Source: Stromatinia cepivora
Lineage: Eukaryota; Ascomycota; Leotiomycetes; Helotiales; Sclerotiniaceae
Length of the DNA stretch: 64,000 bases
Reading direction: 5' to 3'
Assembly (NCBI GenBank): GCA_014898415.1
Contig: RCTD01000014.1
Coordinates: 1,488,001-1,552,000 of the forward strand
Under the pieces are notes generated by a model. The model was given only the letters and a program-made list of their open reading frames with translations, ran no database searches and was not told the origin of the DNA. Shown here piece by piece: positions 39,213 through 49,630 of the stretch. How positions within the stretch are numbered: position 1 is the first letter of the stretch; each line of letters starts with the position of its first letter. The position numbers and the translations under genes were made by a program.

Positions 39213-40287
39213 TTAAAAGAATGTACCACTGTAAGCTCCTGCAAATGCTGCCGCAACCAACTTTTGAACCGCCTGACCAGGATGGAAATTATTCCACCAC
39301 AGACAGCTTACCCCGTTTGTGTTATAGCAAACTGCATTTGGGGCACCATATGCTGTTGGATTGTTTATGGCGGTGTTGAAGGGAAGCTGCGAATTTGTGT
39401 AAGTTTATGGATGATGAGCCAGATTTCAAATTTGACGTACCGAAGTATCAATCACTGTGACAGTGGTCCCAGACCTTTCGGATTGGAACCCAGTGGCCGT
39501 GCTTTTGACGAGAGTATTCCAGGCTGCAATACTTGCAGTATATGCCGTTTGCACCGTACTGTTCAAAGCTAAAATTTTGGGGCTTTTGTTCGTGGCTATC
39601 TTCCCCAGTCAATGTTTGAACCAAACTCGGGATATTAAACATTCGATATTGACTTACGTGGAACTGTCAGCAAGGCAAAATTTCGGGCCCCATAATAGTA
39701 CATTATGTCAAGCTGCTTCCAGTAGGTGTTGAAGATCTCCGCGAAGAGTTCACTCTCGTTGGAGTATGTATGACTGAGATCAATATCATTGATACCAAAC
39801 CAGACAGCAAAGAGTGTATTTGCCGAAGTCCATGGAGCATATGAAGGTTTTGGGGCAAGATTAGCAGTGAAGATTGCGGTTTGTTCGACTAGTGATTTAG
39901 AACCGGAGGTAATGGAAGGAACAACATCATCGTCTACTGTTGAGCCTCCGACGGCAAAATTGTAAGATAATGTTAAAGAGGTGTTATATGTGGTGACCAA
40001 GTGATCAATCCAATTGAGACCTGCATCCGTGGTAGTGCCTGGGAATGGAGGATTTCCAATCGGGTTATCAGCAGAAGGCTTCGTACCCTTTATTGAGAAG
40101 AGTGTTCGTGAGTAAGAGTCACCGCTGGTAAGGTTAACACCGCTCCCTCCATACATTCTGGGTGCTCTTACAAGGAAAATAGATACTTAATTCCTGTTAC
40201 TTGTCTAGGTGCAACTGAGTTCAGGAATGGGAAGGCTACACTACCATTGACTAATAGAGGAAGGATAAACAGAAATTGAGAAAACAT
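39213..40287 (-). CDS. Secreted SGNH/GDSL esterase, CE16-like
   Basis: Four minus-strand exons, 40287-40172, 40124-39658, 39595-39441 and 39386-39213, join to 303 residues. A signal peptide (MFSQFLFILPLLVNGSVAF) opens the protein. Block I, YLFSFGDSYS, with the nucleophile Ser at about 42, is completed across the first splice. Block II is NFAVGGSTVDD (Gly at about 98), block III FGINDIDL (Asn at about 151) and block V WWNNFHPGQ (His at about 281). Fungal relatives are carbohydrate acetylesterases acting on plant-derived oligosaccharides, often annotated as CE16. The Asp expected three residues before the His reads Asn, which could weaken or alter the triad. Introns are 47, 62 and 54 bp, standard for ascomycetes. 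The Fot1 element starts about 515 bp upstream. Confidence 0.9.
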
Positions 40288-40799
40288 GACCCAGATTTTA
40301 GTTTGAGGGGAAAACGTGAGCAATATTATGGACGAGAGATGGGTGAAGATGCATGATAAAATACCTTTACAAAGATGGCCTCCATCGTCAATCGCTACGA
40401 AACACCGCCGAATTATCCGTGGCCCAATAGTGGAATATGCATAGTGGCTGGTGGTCCCCACAAGAAAAACCGTACTGAAAGCTTGTTCAATGGATAAATT
40501 CTGATTGGGACGGAAGGATATTAGGTTAATGTATCGCTGTCAATATTTCCGGCATGGGAAAACATGTCTGAAAGATGAACGAGACAATTTAAGTTTGAAC
40601 ATCTCGCTGTTGTCTCGTATACAAAAATTAAACACTTGCTCAACCACAAAAAATTGTATTCGTAGTTGCAAGTAGGCTTTTTCTTCCTTTTTTTTAATAT
40701 ACCGAGCGAATAATAGGCGTCGAATTGTATGCTCTAATAGAGATTCCGTAACCTTCAAATAATTCCCCGGATTTTCATATTTATAAGATATATTTTGTA
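40288..40799. other. Esterase promoter region
   Basis: Short upstream region of the esterase gene, truncated at the outer side by the Fot1-like element at 40802. Open frames within it on the minus strand have no recognisable features. Confidence 0.5.
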
Positions 40800-40801
40800 T
40801 A

Positions 40802-40850
40802 ACGTGGTTTATCAGTGTGCGGGTCATATCAATATGTGGGTCATTTTCAC
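40802..40850 (+). repeat. Left terminal inverted repeat of Fot1-like element
   Basis: About 48 bp, preceded by TA. Matches the right end in inverse orientation with roughly eight mismatches, mostly transitions. Confidence 0.85.
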
Positions 40851-42095
40851 TTCAATTTATTCTTTTCTTTTTCAATATACGTTTTATCAACAATCTATAA
40901 TAAATTCGAATAATCAAAAAGCCTATATATTCTTCGTTATCGAAATTATTCAAAAAGATAAAAAAACAAGTATTCGAAAAATTGTAAAGATATATAATAT
41001 TTCGAATACAATATTATAATATAGAATTAATAATATTATTTTTTATTCCGAATATCAATTTAAATTTTATAATTTTTCAAAATTAGAAAAGAATATTATT
41101 TCTGAATATATATTCGATATAAATATAAAAGGATTTTTATTTAAATTAAAAAATATAAAAGATATAACGAATTATATTCTTGAATCGAAGAGTACAAAAT
41201 ATATTAGAAAGTTTTAAGTATATTGATTCGTAAAGTGTCAAATCGAATTAAAGATATATTTTAATTGTATTTATAATTTTCAAAAGGCTTTCTACAAAGA
41301 TTTTAAATTCATTGAAAAATGGTTTCGATTAATTTCGAATATACAAACGAAATATAATATTTTCGATAGCGATTTCTACAATTTCGATGAAATAGATTTT
41401 ATAATAAAGATTATATACTTCGGAATAATTATAATTAATATTAAATAAAATAGCAAAAATAAAACAATATAATCAAATAATAAAGAATAAGTTACAGCGA
41501 TTATATATAATAATGAAAAAGATGAAATTATATCTTTATTTCTAATGGTTTAAGAATAAGTTCATCTTTCCAATTAATATACTGAAATCGATTTTCCTGT
41601 AGATTGGATTATTAAATCTATATCTAATGAATGAATAAACAATGAAATAAATTTAGAATAATTGAAATACTTCGATAAGTATATTTTGAATCGAAGAAAG
41701 AGTAAATATCGAATGTTGATATTAGATGGGTATAAAAGCTATAAATCAATAGTTTTTCAATTATACTATAAAGAGAATGATATTATATATTTAAGATTAT
41801 TATTGTATTCAAATTATTTAATTCAATTATTTGATATAAATTGTTTTAGCAATCTAAAACGTTTATATAATACTCAAATTGATGGATTTATTAAAGTATA
41901 TATCAATTATATTTCGAAAGTTGAATTCTTTATAACTTTCAAAACTGTATATCAAGAATCAATCATAATTCAGAATATGAAATCAGAATTCCAAGGAATA
42001 GATTTAATACTTTTTGATTCTGAAATTGTACTTTCGAAATTGGATATTCGAATTTGTATATCTATTTTCTTTTCTTTCGATCAAGATTTATAGAT
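40850..42095 (+). pseudogene. Fot1/pogo transposase relic
   Basis: Broken transposase of the enclosing element. Near 40950-41017 a helix-turn-helix remnant reads QKDKKTSIRKIVKIYNIS, like the psq-type DNA-binding start of pogo/Fot1 transposases. From 41662 to 42093 a 143-codon open piece contains MLILDGYKSYK, the place of the LDGHxSH motif with a catalytic Asp, followed by IQLFDINCFSNLKRLYNTQI, matching the LLQPLDVxCFxPLKxxY block. Stops occur between the pieces and RIP-type changes (H to Y, P to L/S) have replaced key residues. The enzyme would have cut and pasted DNA at TA sites. Confidence 0.8.
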
Positions 42096-42605
42096 TTCTT
42101 AAATCCTTTATAATTTAATTGAAGCTCTTTTACAATTAACTTTAATAAAATCTTAAATAATTCGTTATCAATTAAACTCCTTTATATTTATATTCGAAAT
42201 TGTATTAGCTTTAATTAAAAATATAAAAAGATTGATATATAAAAATATATTTTTAAATATAAAGATTCGTATATTTCGGATAGCAAATGAGGTATTAAAC
42301 AAGTATTGATATACAAAAAAAACTCAATTATATTAAGGAGGAGTATTCATTGAACAAAAGGCTTTCGATATATTATCTCAATAAAAGATTGATATTCAAA
42401 TTCAATATAACGAATATCAAAAAGGGGGGAATTCTAATGAACAAGTATTTTCTAATCGATACTATAATAAATATAAAAAGACCGGATATAATATAAGGAC
42501 TTATCAAAATAATGTAATAGATTCTAGATTATTATAATTTTTATAGTTTTAATTAATTGATTTAATGGTTGTTCAATAATATGAATTTGAAAAAGTGAAT
42601 TGAGA

Positions 42606-42653
42606 TGAAAGTGATCTGTACACTGATATGACCCGCATACTAATAAACCACGT
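42606..42653 (-). repeat. Right terminal inverted repeat of Fot1-like element
   Basis: Inverse of the left end, followed by TA at 42654-42655. Confidence 0.85.
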
Positions 42654-42655
42654 TA

Positions 42656-45310
42656 CATGATTAACGAGAATAATATTATGATAATTTATCGAAAATATTT
42701 ATATTTTATAATTAAACAAATTTTTTTATATTAATTTTTATTTTATATATTTCTTATTTAGATAAAGATTTTCGTTTTAGTAAAATAAAGAAAAACAAAA
42801 GTTTAAATTATAATTAATGAAAGTGAGAATTGAAATAAATTATATTATTTTTGAATTATAAAAGTTTTAATTGTTTTAAATACTTAATAATTATTTCAAT
42901 ATATATATTTATTTCTATTATTTTCAAAATTTGATTTTTTTTTTAAAAAAAATTTGCTTTCTATTCAAAATATATTATTTCTTCTATTAAAAATAAATGA
43001 TTTTCTTTATTAAAAATAAAATATTTTTTTCTTATAAATAAATTATTTCTTTTATTGAAAATAAATTTCTTTTCTTATAAATAAATTGCTGTCATACTAT
43101 AATCTGAATCTATTACCAGTTCAAAATGTCATATCATTTGCATCCTATACTGCTCCTTCGTCTTCCCGAATTGTTTCGGGCATCTTTTCAAAATATCATG
43201 GACCATTTTCATTACCAAGTTCTTGCTGATCGGATTACGTAGGACTTACAGTCGGCTGCCATCCTGAGTCCTTTTTCTAAAGCTCGACAAGTGCCAAGCT
43301 GGGTAAGTATCTCATTCGAAGGATATCTAAATAGGGTTTGTGATTTTGGAATAGTTATCTTAATCGGGCTGAAACTCCTTGCCAATTTTCCATGAGATCG
43401 TTGAACTCTGCTCGTCTGGGGGCAATGAGGGGCCTTCTTTGCTTTGCCATGTATGACAACACAAAATTCTGCACTGAAATTATTAGGGGTTATAGGCTAT
43501 AAGTGGTTGTAGTTTAAAATAAGCTAGTGGATATAACCGGAAATAAACTACTGGAAATAAGATGGAAACTAAGACTAATAGAGCTAATAATAAGATTATT
43601 CATTTTAATAATAGAAAACCAGTAGTATAGTTTTATTTTTAGTATATATTCGGGTACAGATTAAACTCATTCTATGAGTGTCCTAAGGCCTTTATTTATG
43701 CTTTTTCCAACCCTTTATAAATTCTAAAATACATTAGTAATGTTCGATATTCGAATTTCGTTGAATTTCATCGAATAATTGATTTATAATTCAATTTTGC
43801 AATAGTTTTTATTCAAAATAATGATTCTTTATTTCGAATATTATTATAATTGTACAATTTGTGTAATGAATTTTTAAGGTCGCCGACCATCCGTATTAGT
43901 ACTAGCTCCAATATGAAATTTCAAAATTTTTAACAATAGTATTTTATTATTTTTAATCAAGAAAAACAAAGAATTCTTTATTTAAAATTTAATTTAATTG
44001 TTTCTTTAATAAAGAATATAAAGAAATTATAAAATTTCTTTAATAATATTAAAATATTATTATTTTAATACAAAGATATATTTTTATAAAATTTATTAAT
44101 TGCTTATTTGAATCAATATTTTTAAGTGTTTAGAATGATATTTATTAAAATACAACAGAAATATCACCTTATATCTTCAGCCTTCTATAACAAGAGATCG
44201 AAGTCGGCAATTAAATCCAAGTCATTGCATCCTATGAATCCAAGCAATAGAGTCAAAGTTTTCGCAGGTTTTTCAAATGTAAGATGGAGGGTTGTAGGAC
44301 TTTTCAAGGTTTTCAAGAAGTAAATGATGAAGGAATGACTCATTTCCAAATATTTGATATGTCGGAAAATGAGAAGACTTATGGTATGTTTTCTAGACCT
44401 TGGTGATTGTTGATTACAAGGATGCCATTATTCAATGTATGGTACAGCTCATAGGCACAGCAAGTAGTACCCTCCACAATATCCTTCTTCTCACCGACCT
44501 TATTCATCAACCTTTTCCATTGATATTTGACGTAAAAAATACACTTTTCTCCGTCCAATTTCCCCTGCCAGAGACCGCCTATACACGATGAATAAAAATT
44601 CCCGCAGATAATACCTCAAATTATGTTCCAATTTGTTGCTTCTTTGTTAGATGCATGCAGATTTCGGAAAGGAAACCTTGGTACGATGACGTGACGCTGT
44701 GGCCATACACCCATTTCCCGGGTGTCCGATATCATCGTAGAAAAGGCAACACTATACTTGAAGTATAAATTAAAAGACGAGACTAAGCTAGGTAGTCAGT
44801 CCCTTGGCTTGATGTGACCCTACCGAAAGAAGATTTTGTCTAGTCCATTGCCCAGGAATTTATTGTTAGGGGCCAGGAAGGGGCTTCATGTCAATTTTTG
44901 AGGAGCATTCCTTCTGCGTTGTCTCCTTGATTTCTATATTAAGCAAATTATTGTTGGTGCACGATATGATCATGTAAAGTGCGACAGTTTGTGACAAGTT
45001 TACAGTGACAATTGCCGTGCTAATGGATCTTGATATTTCATAGCGATAATTACATAGCAATGAAAAAAGCTCGAAGTTTCATACATGGCATGTCATTTTT
45101 AGTTGATTCTTGATTCTGAAGCATGGACACCAAAGATTATCTCGACAAATGATTGTCAAAACCACCTTGCATGACTTCCGTCCTATACCTGACCATCGCT
45201 CTCATCCAAACTACAACACAGCCAGTCATGCATCCTCCCAAGAAACCCTTTACTCCCTCTCAATCTGCTGCCAGCACTTCCACCGACATTCAAAACGCAG
45301 GAGTACTCGC
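42656..45310. other. Mosaic intergenic region
   Basis: AT-rich to about 43085, then a normal-composition patch (43085-43500), AT-rich again (about 43740-44130), then normal. No gene can be supported. A 38-codon frame from 43129 (MSYHLHPILLLRLPELFRAS...) stops early and may be a fragment of a lost gene. GGTCGCCGACCATCC at 43879 looks like a remnant transposon end in AT-rich DNA. Confidence 0.5.
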
Positions 45311-45733
45311 CTAAGCACATGCGGTACAAACAGCAGTGACATCATCCAAGACTTGAAGCGCGGTGGCCAGTCCACAAGCGTTGATAACACAACCAGAAGC
45401 GTCACTTTTGATAGAAGAGAAGGTTGCAGATGCGCATTCGCAGGCGTAGTCGTCGATGCTTGTGCAGTGTTTTTCCACTGCTGAATTGATGCAAGTAACC
45501 TAGTGAAGATATTAGTGGATTAATTGGGGGAAAAAATAGGAGACTGGGTAAGAGATATGGGATCACAATGAAGAAAAGACAAATGACGATTTTGGGTCAA
45601 GGAGATGGAGGTAAATAAAGAGATTACATACACCACAAGCAGGAACGGCAGCTACAGCTGATGTACAGGCAGCACTTTGAGCTGAAACGATGGAGACAGC
45701 TCCAAGACCAATAGCGACGTATGAGAACTTCAT
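45311..45733 (-). CDS. Small secreted CFEM-domain protein
   Basis: Two minus-strand exons, 45733-45632 and 45499-45311, join in phase 0 (intron 45631-45500, GTATGT...CTAG) to 96 residues. A signal peptide, MKFSYVAIGLGAVSIVSAQS, is followed by one CFEM domain. Cysteines are at 23, 33, 37, 46, 54, 56, 71 and 76, with the typical PxC, DDYACEC and ASGCVINACG patterns; two more lie at 92 and 95. CFEM proteins are fungus-specific; members bind haem or act in adhesion and host interaction. Asp50/51 before the CxC could serve as the axial haem ligand, as in Candida Csa2 (inference). The protein ends just after the domain with no GPI tail, so it is probably freely secreted. It sits alone in a gene-poor region near AT-rich blocks. 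Confidence 0.9.
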
Positions 45734-45840
45734 GGTTTCTGTTTTGAGGGAAAGATATGCGTGGTGTGCGATTGTGTTGTTGTGTGATTTTGCTATGGAG
45801 ATTGCGTGATAACAGATGATGAACATTGGAATTTTTCACC

Positions 45841-45849
45841 CTTATATAG
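45841..45849 (-). promoter_or_regulatory. TATA-like box of the CFEM gene
   Basis: CTATATAAG on the minus strand, about 108 bp upstream of the CFEM start codon, a plausible TATA position. The start itself is the only ATG that begins the signal peptide in frame. Confidence 0.5.
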
Positions 45850-47663
45850 TTTTTTTCACTTCACTGTGATCCGGTTTCCCCAAGTATTCAGTACTGTGAT
45901 ACCCTTTCTGTACAGTACATCCGAATCCTGGCACTAGAGACAAGAGTGCGGAGTACCTAGTGAGTGCATTTAACCGTGCGCATGCATGCAATAGCTGTTG
46001 CGGATGCGGGGAATCTTTGAAATGGCCCCGATCACCATGTTCCTGAATGGGTCGTAAAATGAGGGGGTTTTCCTCGGTACCCACATACTTCCATTGAACT
46101 TTTCGGCATGTGAAATGTAAACAAACCAGCATGATAGATGTTATACGGGTCATCGTGAGGAAATTGGCAATCAGCCGATTGAGTTGGCGTTAAGTAGCTT
46201 CCCAATACTAACAGCCGTGCATCGTTCTGCGGAGAAATATGGCCGGTGAATGATTGTATGTGTAAGATCCACTAAAATCCTTGAACTATCGTCAAACTGT
46301 GGATATTTTCCCATCACCACACTTGTTGATCGTAGATAATGGAATCTTCTAGCTGGCTGGGTTAGTCTTTCGGGTTTGTGCAACTTTTAGGTGACCTCAC
46401 ACCTGATGGTTTCTCAAACGAGATACACTGATAGACATGAGCACCAGCAATGATCACCTACTTGTCAGTAGTAATCATCAAAGATGTAGAATTGACAGTT
46501 TCTGCATCAAGGCTCACTTTTGGAAGATCATTGAAGAATGATGTTTCTGACCCCTCCCTCGTCGAGAACAGACTTTCCACCCTTGAAAAGCCCAAAGTCG
46601 TGAGGTTACCTTACTGCATCGTATCATCCACTTTGAACAATAGGTGCATCGAGCTAGAACAAAATACTTGATAATAAGGTCATAAGGTAGCTTAACTTAT
46701 TTGCCCTGGTTCGATGCCATGCATAGCCTTCATCGACAATTATTGCGTATTATGATTCTGCCGCTTTCTGGCAGTCAATCCTTTGTAATACCTTGGAAGC
46801 GTTTATGGCGCGGTAAATAGAAATCGTGCACCACCAATGAATGTCACCCGACTTGGGAGAATCAAGCGTTTTAGGTAACAAACATTGTTACGGTGAATTT
46901 GAAGCTAGGAATTGAGCTATCATATCTCAAAAAAAATCGAATACAAGTGTCAAGTGCTGGCCTTCTGACCATGCAATATACGTGTAATCAATTTCCAAAG
47001 CAGGCATTGATACCACTTACCCATACTCAGAAAGTGGGATGCATGTAACATTAACAGATGAATAATGAAATAACATACCAATGAATCAAGCACACGAAAC
47101 TTCATACAGATGAAAACTAGGAGAAGGATTGAGGGGTTGAAATGAATCCTGGAAGTAGATGATGAATTAGACATAGATTTCTGAGATCTATACCAGGAGA
47201 AGCAACGTCCGAGGTATTGCAAGATTGAAGAGAAGCATGTGAAGCCATATCTGTCACATCGGCATCGCTACGAGTTGCATATTCTCTAATGGACTGAGGA
47301 AACGTTTAATCCCCATATCCGAACAACTTCTGAGAAACTTTGTCCGCCATATCTGACGATAGAATGACACTTTGAAAGCACTTGCTAGGTTACACTGGTT
47401 ACATGAGCTGTTGAGCCACCTGAACCAAACGAGACAAAACAATTCGAACACTGCTCGAGCAGGAGACAGTTACTTGTTGGAATTTCTTCTGAAAAGTTGG
47501 AGATAAGTATCATGCTCGATGTTTATTCAATTCCATTGTAGATCCAGTGGCCGCACAAAATAACGCGAGTAAAGATCCGGGGAAAGAACAAACAGCTCGC
47601 TGGGTAGCAATAGTGTTGTAACCCTTCGCACTTCATGAATCGAGAAGATTTCATCGTTTCATC

Positions 47664-48020
47664 TCATTGTATGTACCAAACCCCATCAATCCAACCTCTT
47701 ATATTGTTGCTCACATCCCCAGCGATAACGAATGGCGGAGGTGGATGACCTTCACGGTAGCTTCTCACAAATCCCATAAGTATCCAGCCTATCGTTGAGT
47801 CCAAACCAATTGTAAAATTTTCAAGCATTCGATATGAGGTAGGACCTCCCTCTCTATTCAGGACCACAGCTCTCTTTCGAATGAATAATTTTGTGACAAG
47901 ATGGAACACCACCGAGGGAGGGCCTCTTGTCCATTTCCTTCTCTCGTTCTTTGAAAGATTGGCATTGAGGATGTAACGATCCCTGTCTGCAAACTCGAAT
48001 GTCAGGCATGAAAACATCAA
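47664..48020 (-). CDS. Hypothetical fragment, unknown
   Basis: 118 codons open on the minus strand in normal-composition DNA. The predicted protein is mixed in composition, with a hydrophobic stretch near TIGWILMGFV and a proline run PPPP. No start context, intron or family could be recognised. It may be chance or the remnant of a lost gene. Confidence 0.2.
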   Translation of the reverse strand: MMFSCLTFEFADRDRYILNANLSKNERRKWTRGPPSVVFHLVTKLFIRKRAVVLNREGGPTSYRMLENFTIGLDSTIGWILMGFVRSYREGHPPPPFVIAGDVSNNIRGWIDGVWYIQ

Positions 48021-48258
48021 GGTATTTTATCAGGAGAACATAGGACATCAACTAACCATATCATCATCCTGATATATCTCGCGATTGTATAATTTATCCG
48101 TTTACTCGCTTTGAGCTGGTTTGTTGAGAGTGTGACGACGAGAATTCAATCTTCCCATTTAACTCTGAGCAAAGCGGTCATAATGCAGGCAGCCTTGCTC
48201 ATTAATGATGGTCGTGGTGATGAGTGATATCGATGAGCTTGATACTGCTGTGATACAA

Positions 48259-48285
48259 TTCGCAATCTAAGAGTCGGATTGCGAA
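48259..48285. repeat. Perfect 9-bp hairpin
   Basis: TTCGCAATC and GATTGCGAA are perfect reverse complements around a 9-base loop. It lies at the start of an AT-richer, repeat-like tract (48245-48815) that may be a degenerate LTR beginning TGTGATAC. No second copy is in the window. Confidence 0.5.
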
Positions 48286-49232
48286 AAATAACCTTGTAGG
48301 ATAAGGCTGAGATAAGGTTAAGGCTAAGACTTCAAACAACTAAGGCGATGTAGGTTAAACACCGAACTATATTATACCTAATAGATCTTTCAAATCAGAT
48401 AAATCTCTCAGATGAAGTCACACTCCTAAGTCATAGTATAGATTCTATTGGGTATAGAGTTGATTGATTCATCTCACTATGTCAATCTAGGTATCCGACC
48501 CTACCCAATGTATGGAACCTTTAAACAACTAAATGGAGATGCGAAGTTATATATTAGAATTGATCGTTTTTAGATTTATTATTAGTACGCTAAATCCAAA
48601 GGCGATAATCTTCAAGATGGAATTTTATATTTTCAAGATAAATATACTTTAAAGGAATAAAGTAAAATCTAGTATTCAAATTATTTAAAAACAAAATCGA
48701 TTATTCGATCAATTAATAGTCCCCACTTAGACTGTAAGAGGGTTGTTTTAATCTTGATCTCTTCCTTCCTCTAATATCAACCTACTAGTACGCTGATATA
48801 TCATGTGATTTACATAAAGGTTTCAATTGACGGTTCAGCCGCAAGGGAATGAGTCCGATGGCTTGCCAACGATTAGCGCCCCATTCCGTGGAGTGCATGA
48901 TTTCAGCACACCATTTACTTATTTTTGGACCAATCGTATGCTCCCGGCTCTTAACCTACTCTGTTCAGGCTGGGCCACATCACTCTGCAGCGAAAAGGCA
49001 CCTTTTCGCTAAGGATAGTTTCAAAATGTGACACTACTAGGTTCCAGACGGTTTGCCCTTCAGCGCCAATAGAACCAAAATGAGGTTACTTTCTCGGAAT
49101 GGTGCATGGAAAGCTGAAAGGTACATAAGGATGTTTTGCACCTGTTCATCAAAGTGAGGGGAAAGTGGTTTCGTGCGTCAAACTACTTTTCTAGGGTAGC
49201 TGACTATACGAATTCTTAGAAACACGTCAGTT

Positions 49233-49362
49233 ACACTATCAACTTTGCGGAGCGGAAAAAGAAACATCTGACTCGCAAACATATGTCTTCCACTGCCAGA
49301 AATGTCACACTATCAATGCCACAACGGAAAGAGAAACATCTTGCTCGCGAAAATATGACTTC
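49233..49362. repeat. Duplicated promoter block upstream of oxidase
   Basis: About 58 bp at 49233-49290 recur at 49307-49362 (offset 74 bp). Shared landmarks are ACACTATCAA, CGGAAA[A/G]AGAAACATCT and CTCGC[A/G]AA with ATATG. It ends about 270 bp before the start codon and could be a duplicated regulatory element. Confidence 0.65.
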
Positions 49363-49630
49363 TTGTCGTTGATTGACTACAGCACTGCTGTGCTATCATG
49401 CAACCACACTGTTTTGTCAAGAACACAACTGCACGATGTGGTCAAACCAAGGAATTGGCTACGAAGAAGGAAAGCATGTTGTGGATCGTTGAAATAATCC
49501 TCGCCAATCTCGTCCCTAAGATGAGTAATATCTATATATATGTGAATATGTCACTTCATCAGAAGGTAAAACCTCATTACAGTTCTCTCAATTCATCTTG
49601 GCAACTATCAGCATACTTAATAACATCAAA

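Larger units (their letters stand above)
40802..42653 (+). mobile_element. Fot1/pogo-type DNA transposon, inactivated
   Basis: A 1852-bp element with imperfect terminal inverted repeats of about 48 bp. The left starts ACGTGGTTTATCAGTGTGCG and continues GGTCATATCA; the right, read inward, starts ACGTGGTTTATTAGTATGCG and continues GGTCATATCA. The flanking TA at 40800-40801 and 42654-42655 is the expected Tc1/mariner/pogo duplication. Length fits Fot1 (about 1.9 kb). Internal sequence is AT-rich with stops, so it is dead, although the ends escaped the heaviest mutation. Confidence 0.88.
45850..49630. other. Gene-poor region between CFEM and oxidase genes
   Basis: About 3.8 kb without a gene I can support. 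The longest frame (minus, 48020-47664, 118 codons) has ordinary composition but no recognisable domain and could be a fragment. From about 48240 the sequence turns AT-richer and repeat-like (hairpin at 48259-48285). The last 400 bp are the promoter of the oxidase gene and contain a duplicated block. Confidence 0.5.

Noticed and set aside
46685..46725. GGTTCGATGCC as a possible tRNA B-box
   Set aside because: No A-box at the proper distance and no cloverleaf could be drawn.
48245..48815. Possible solo LTR beginning TGTGATAC and ending near GATATATCA
   Set aside because: No second copy in the window and no matching flanking duplication; listed only as a hairpin and repeat-like tract.
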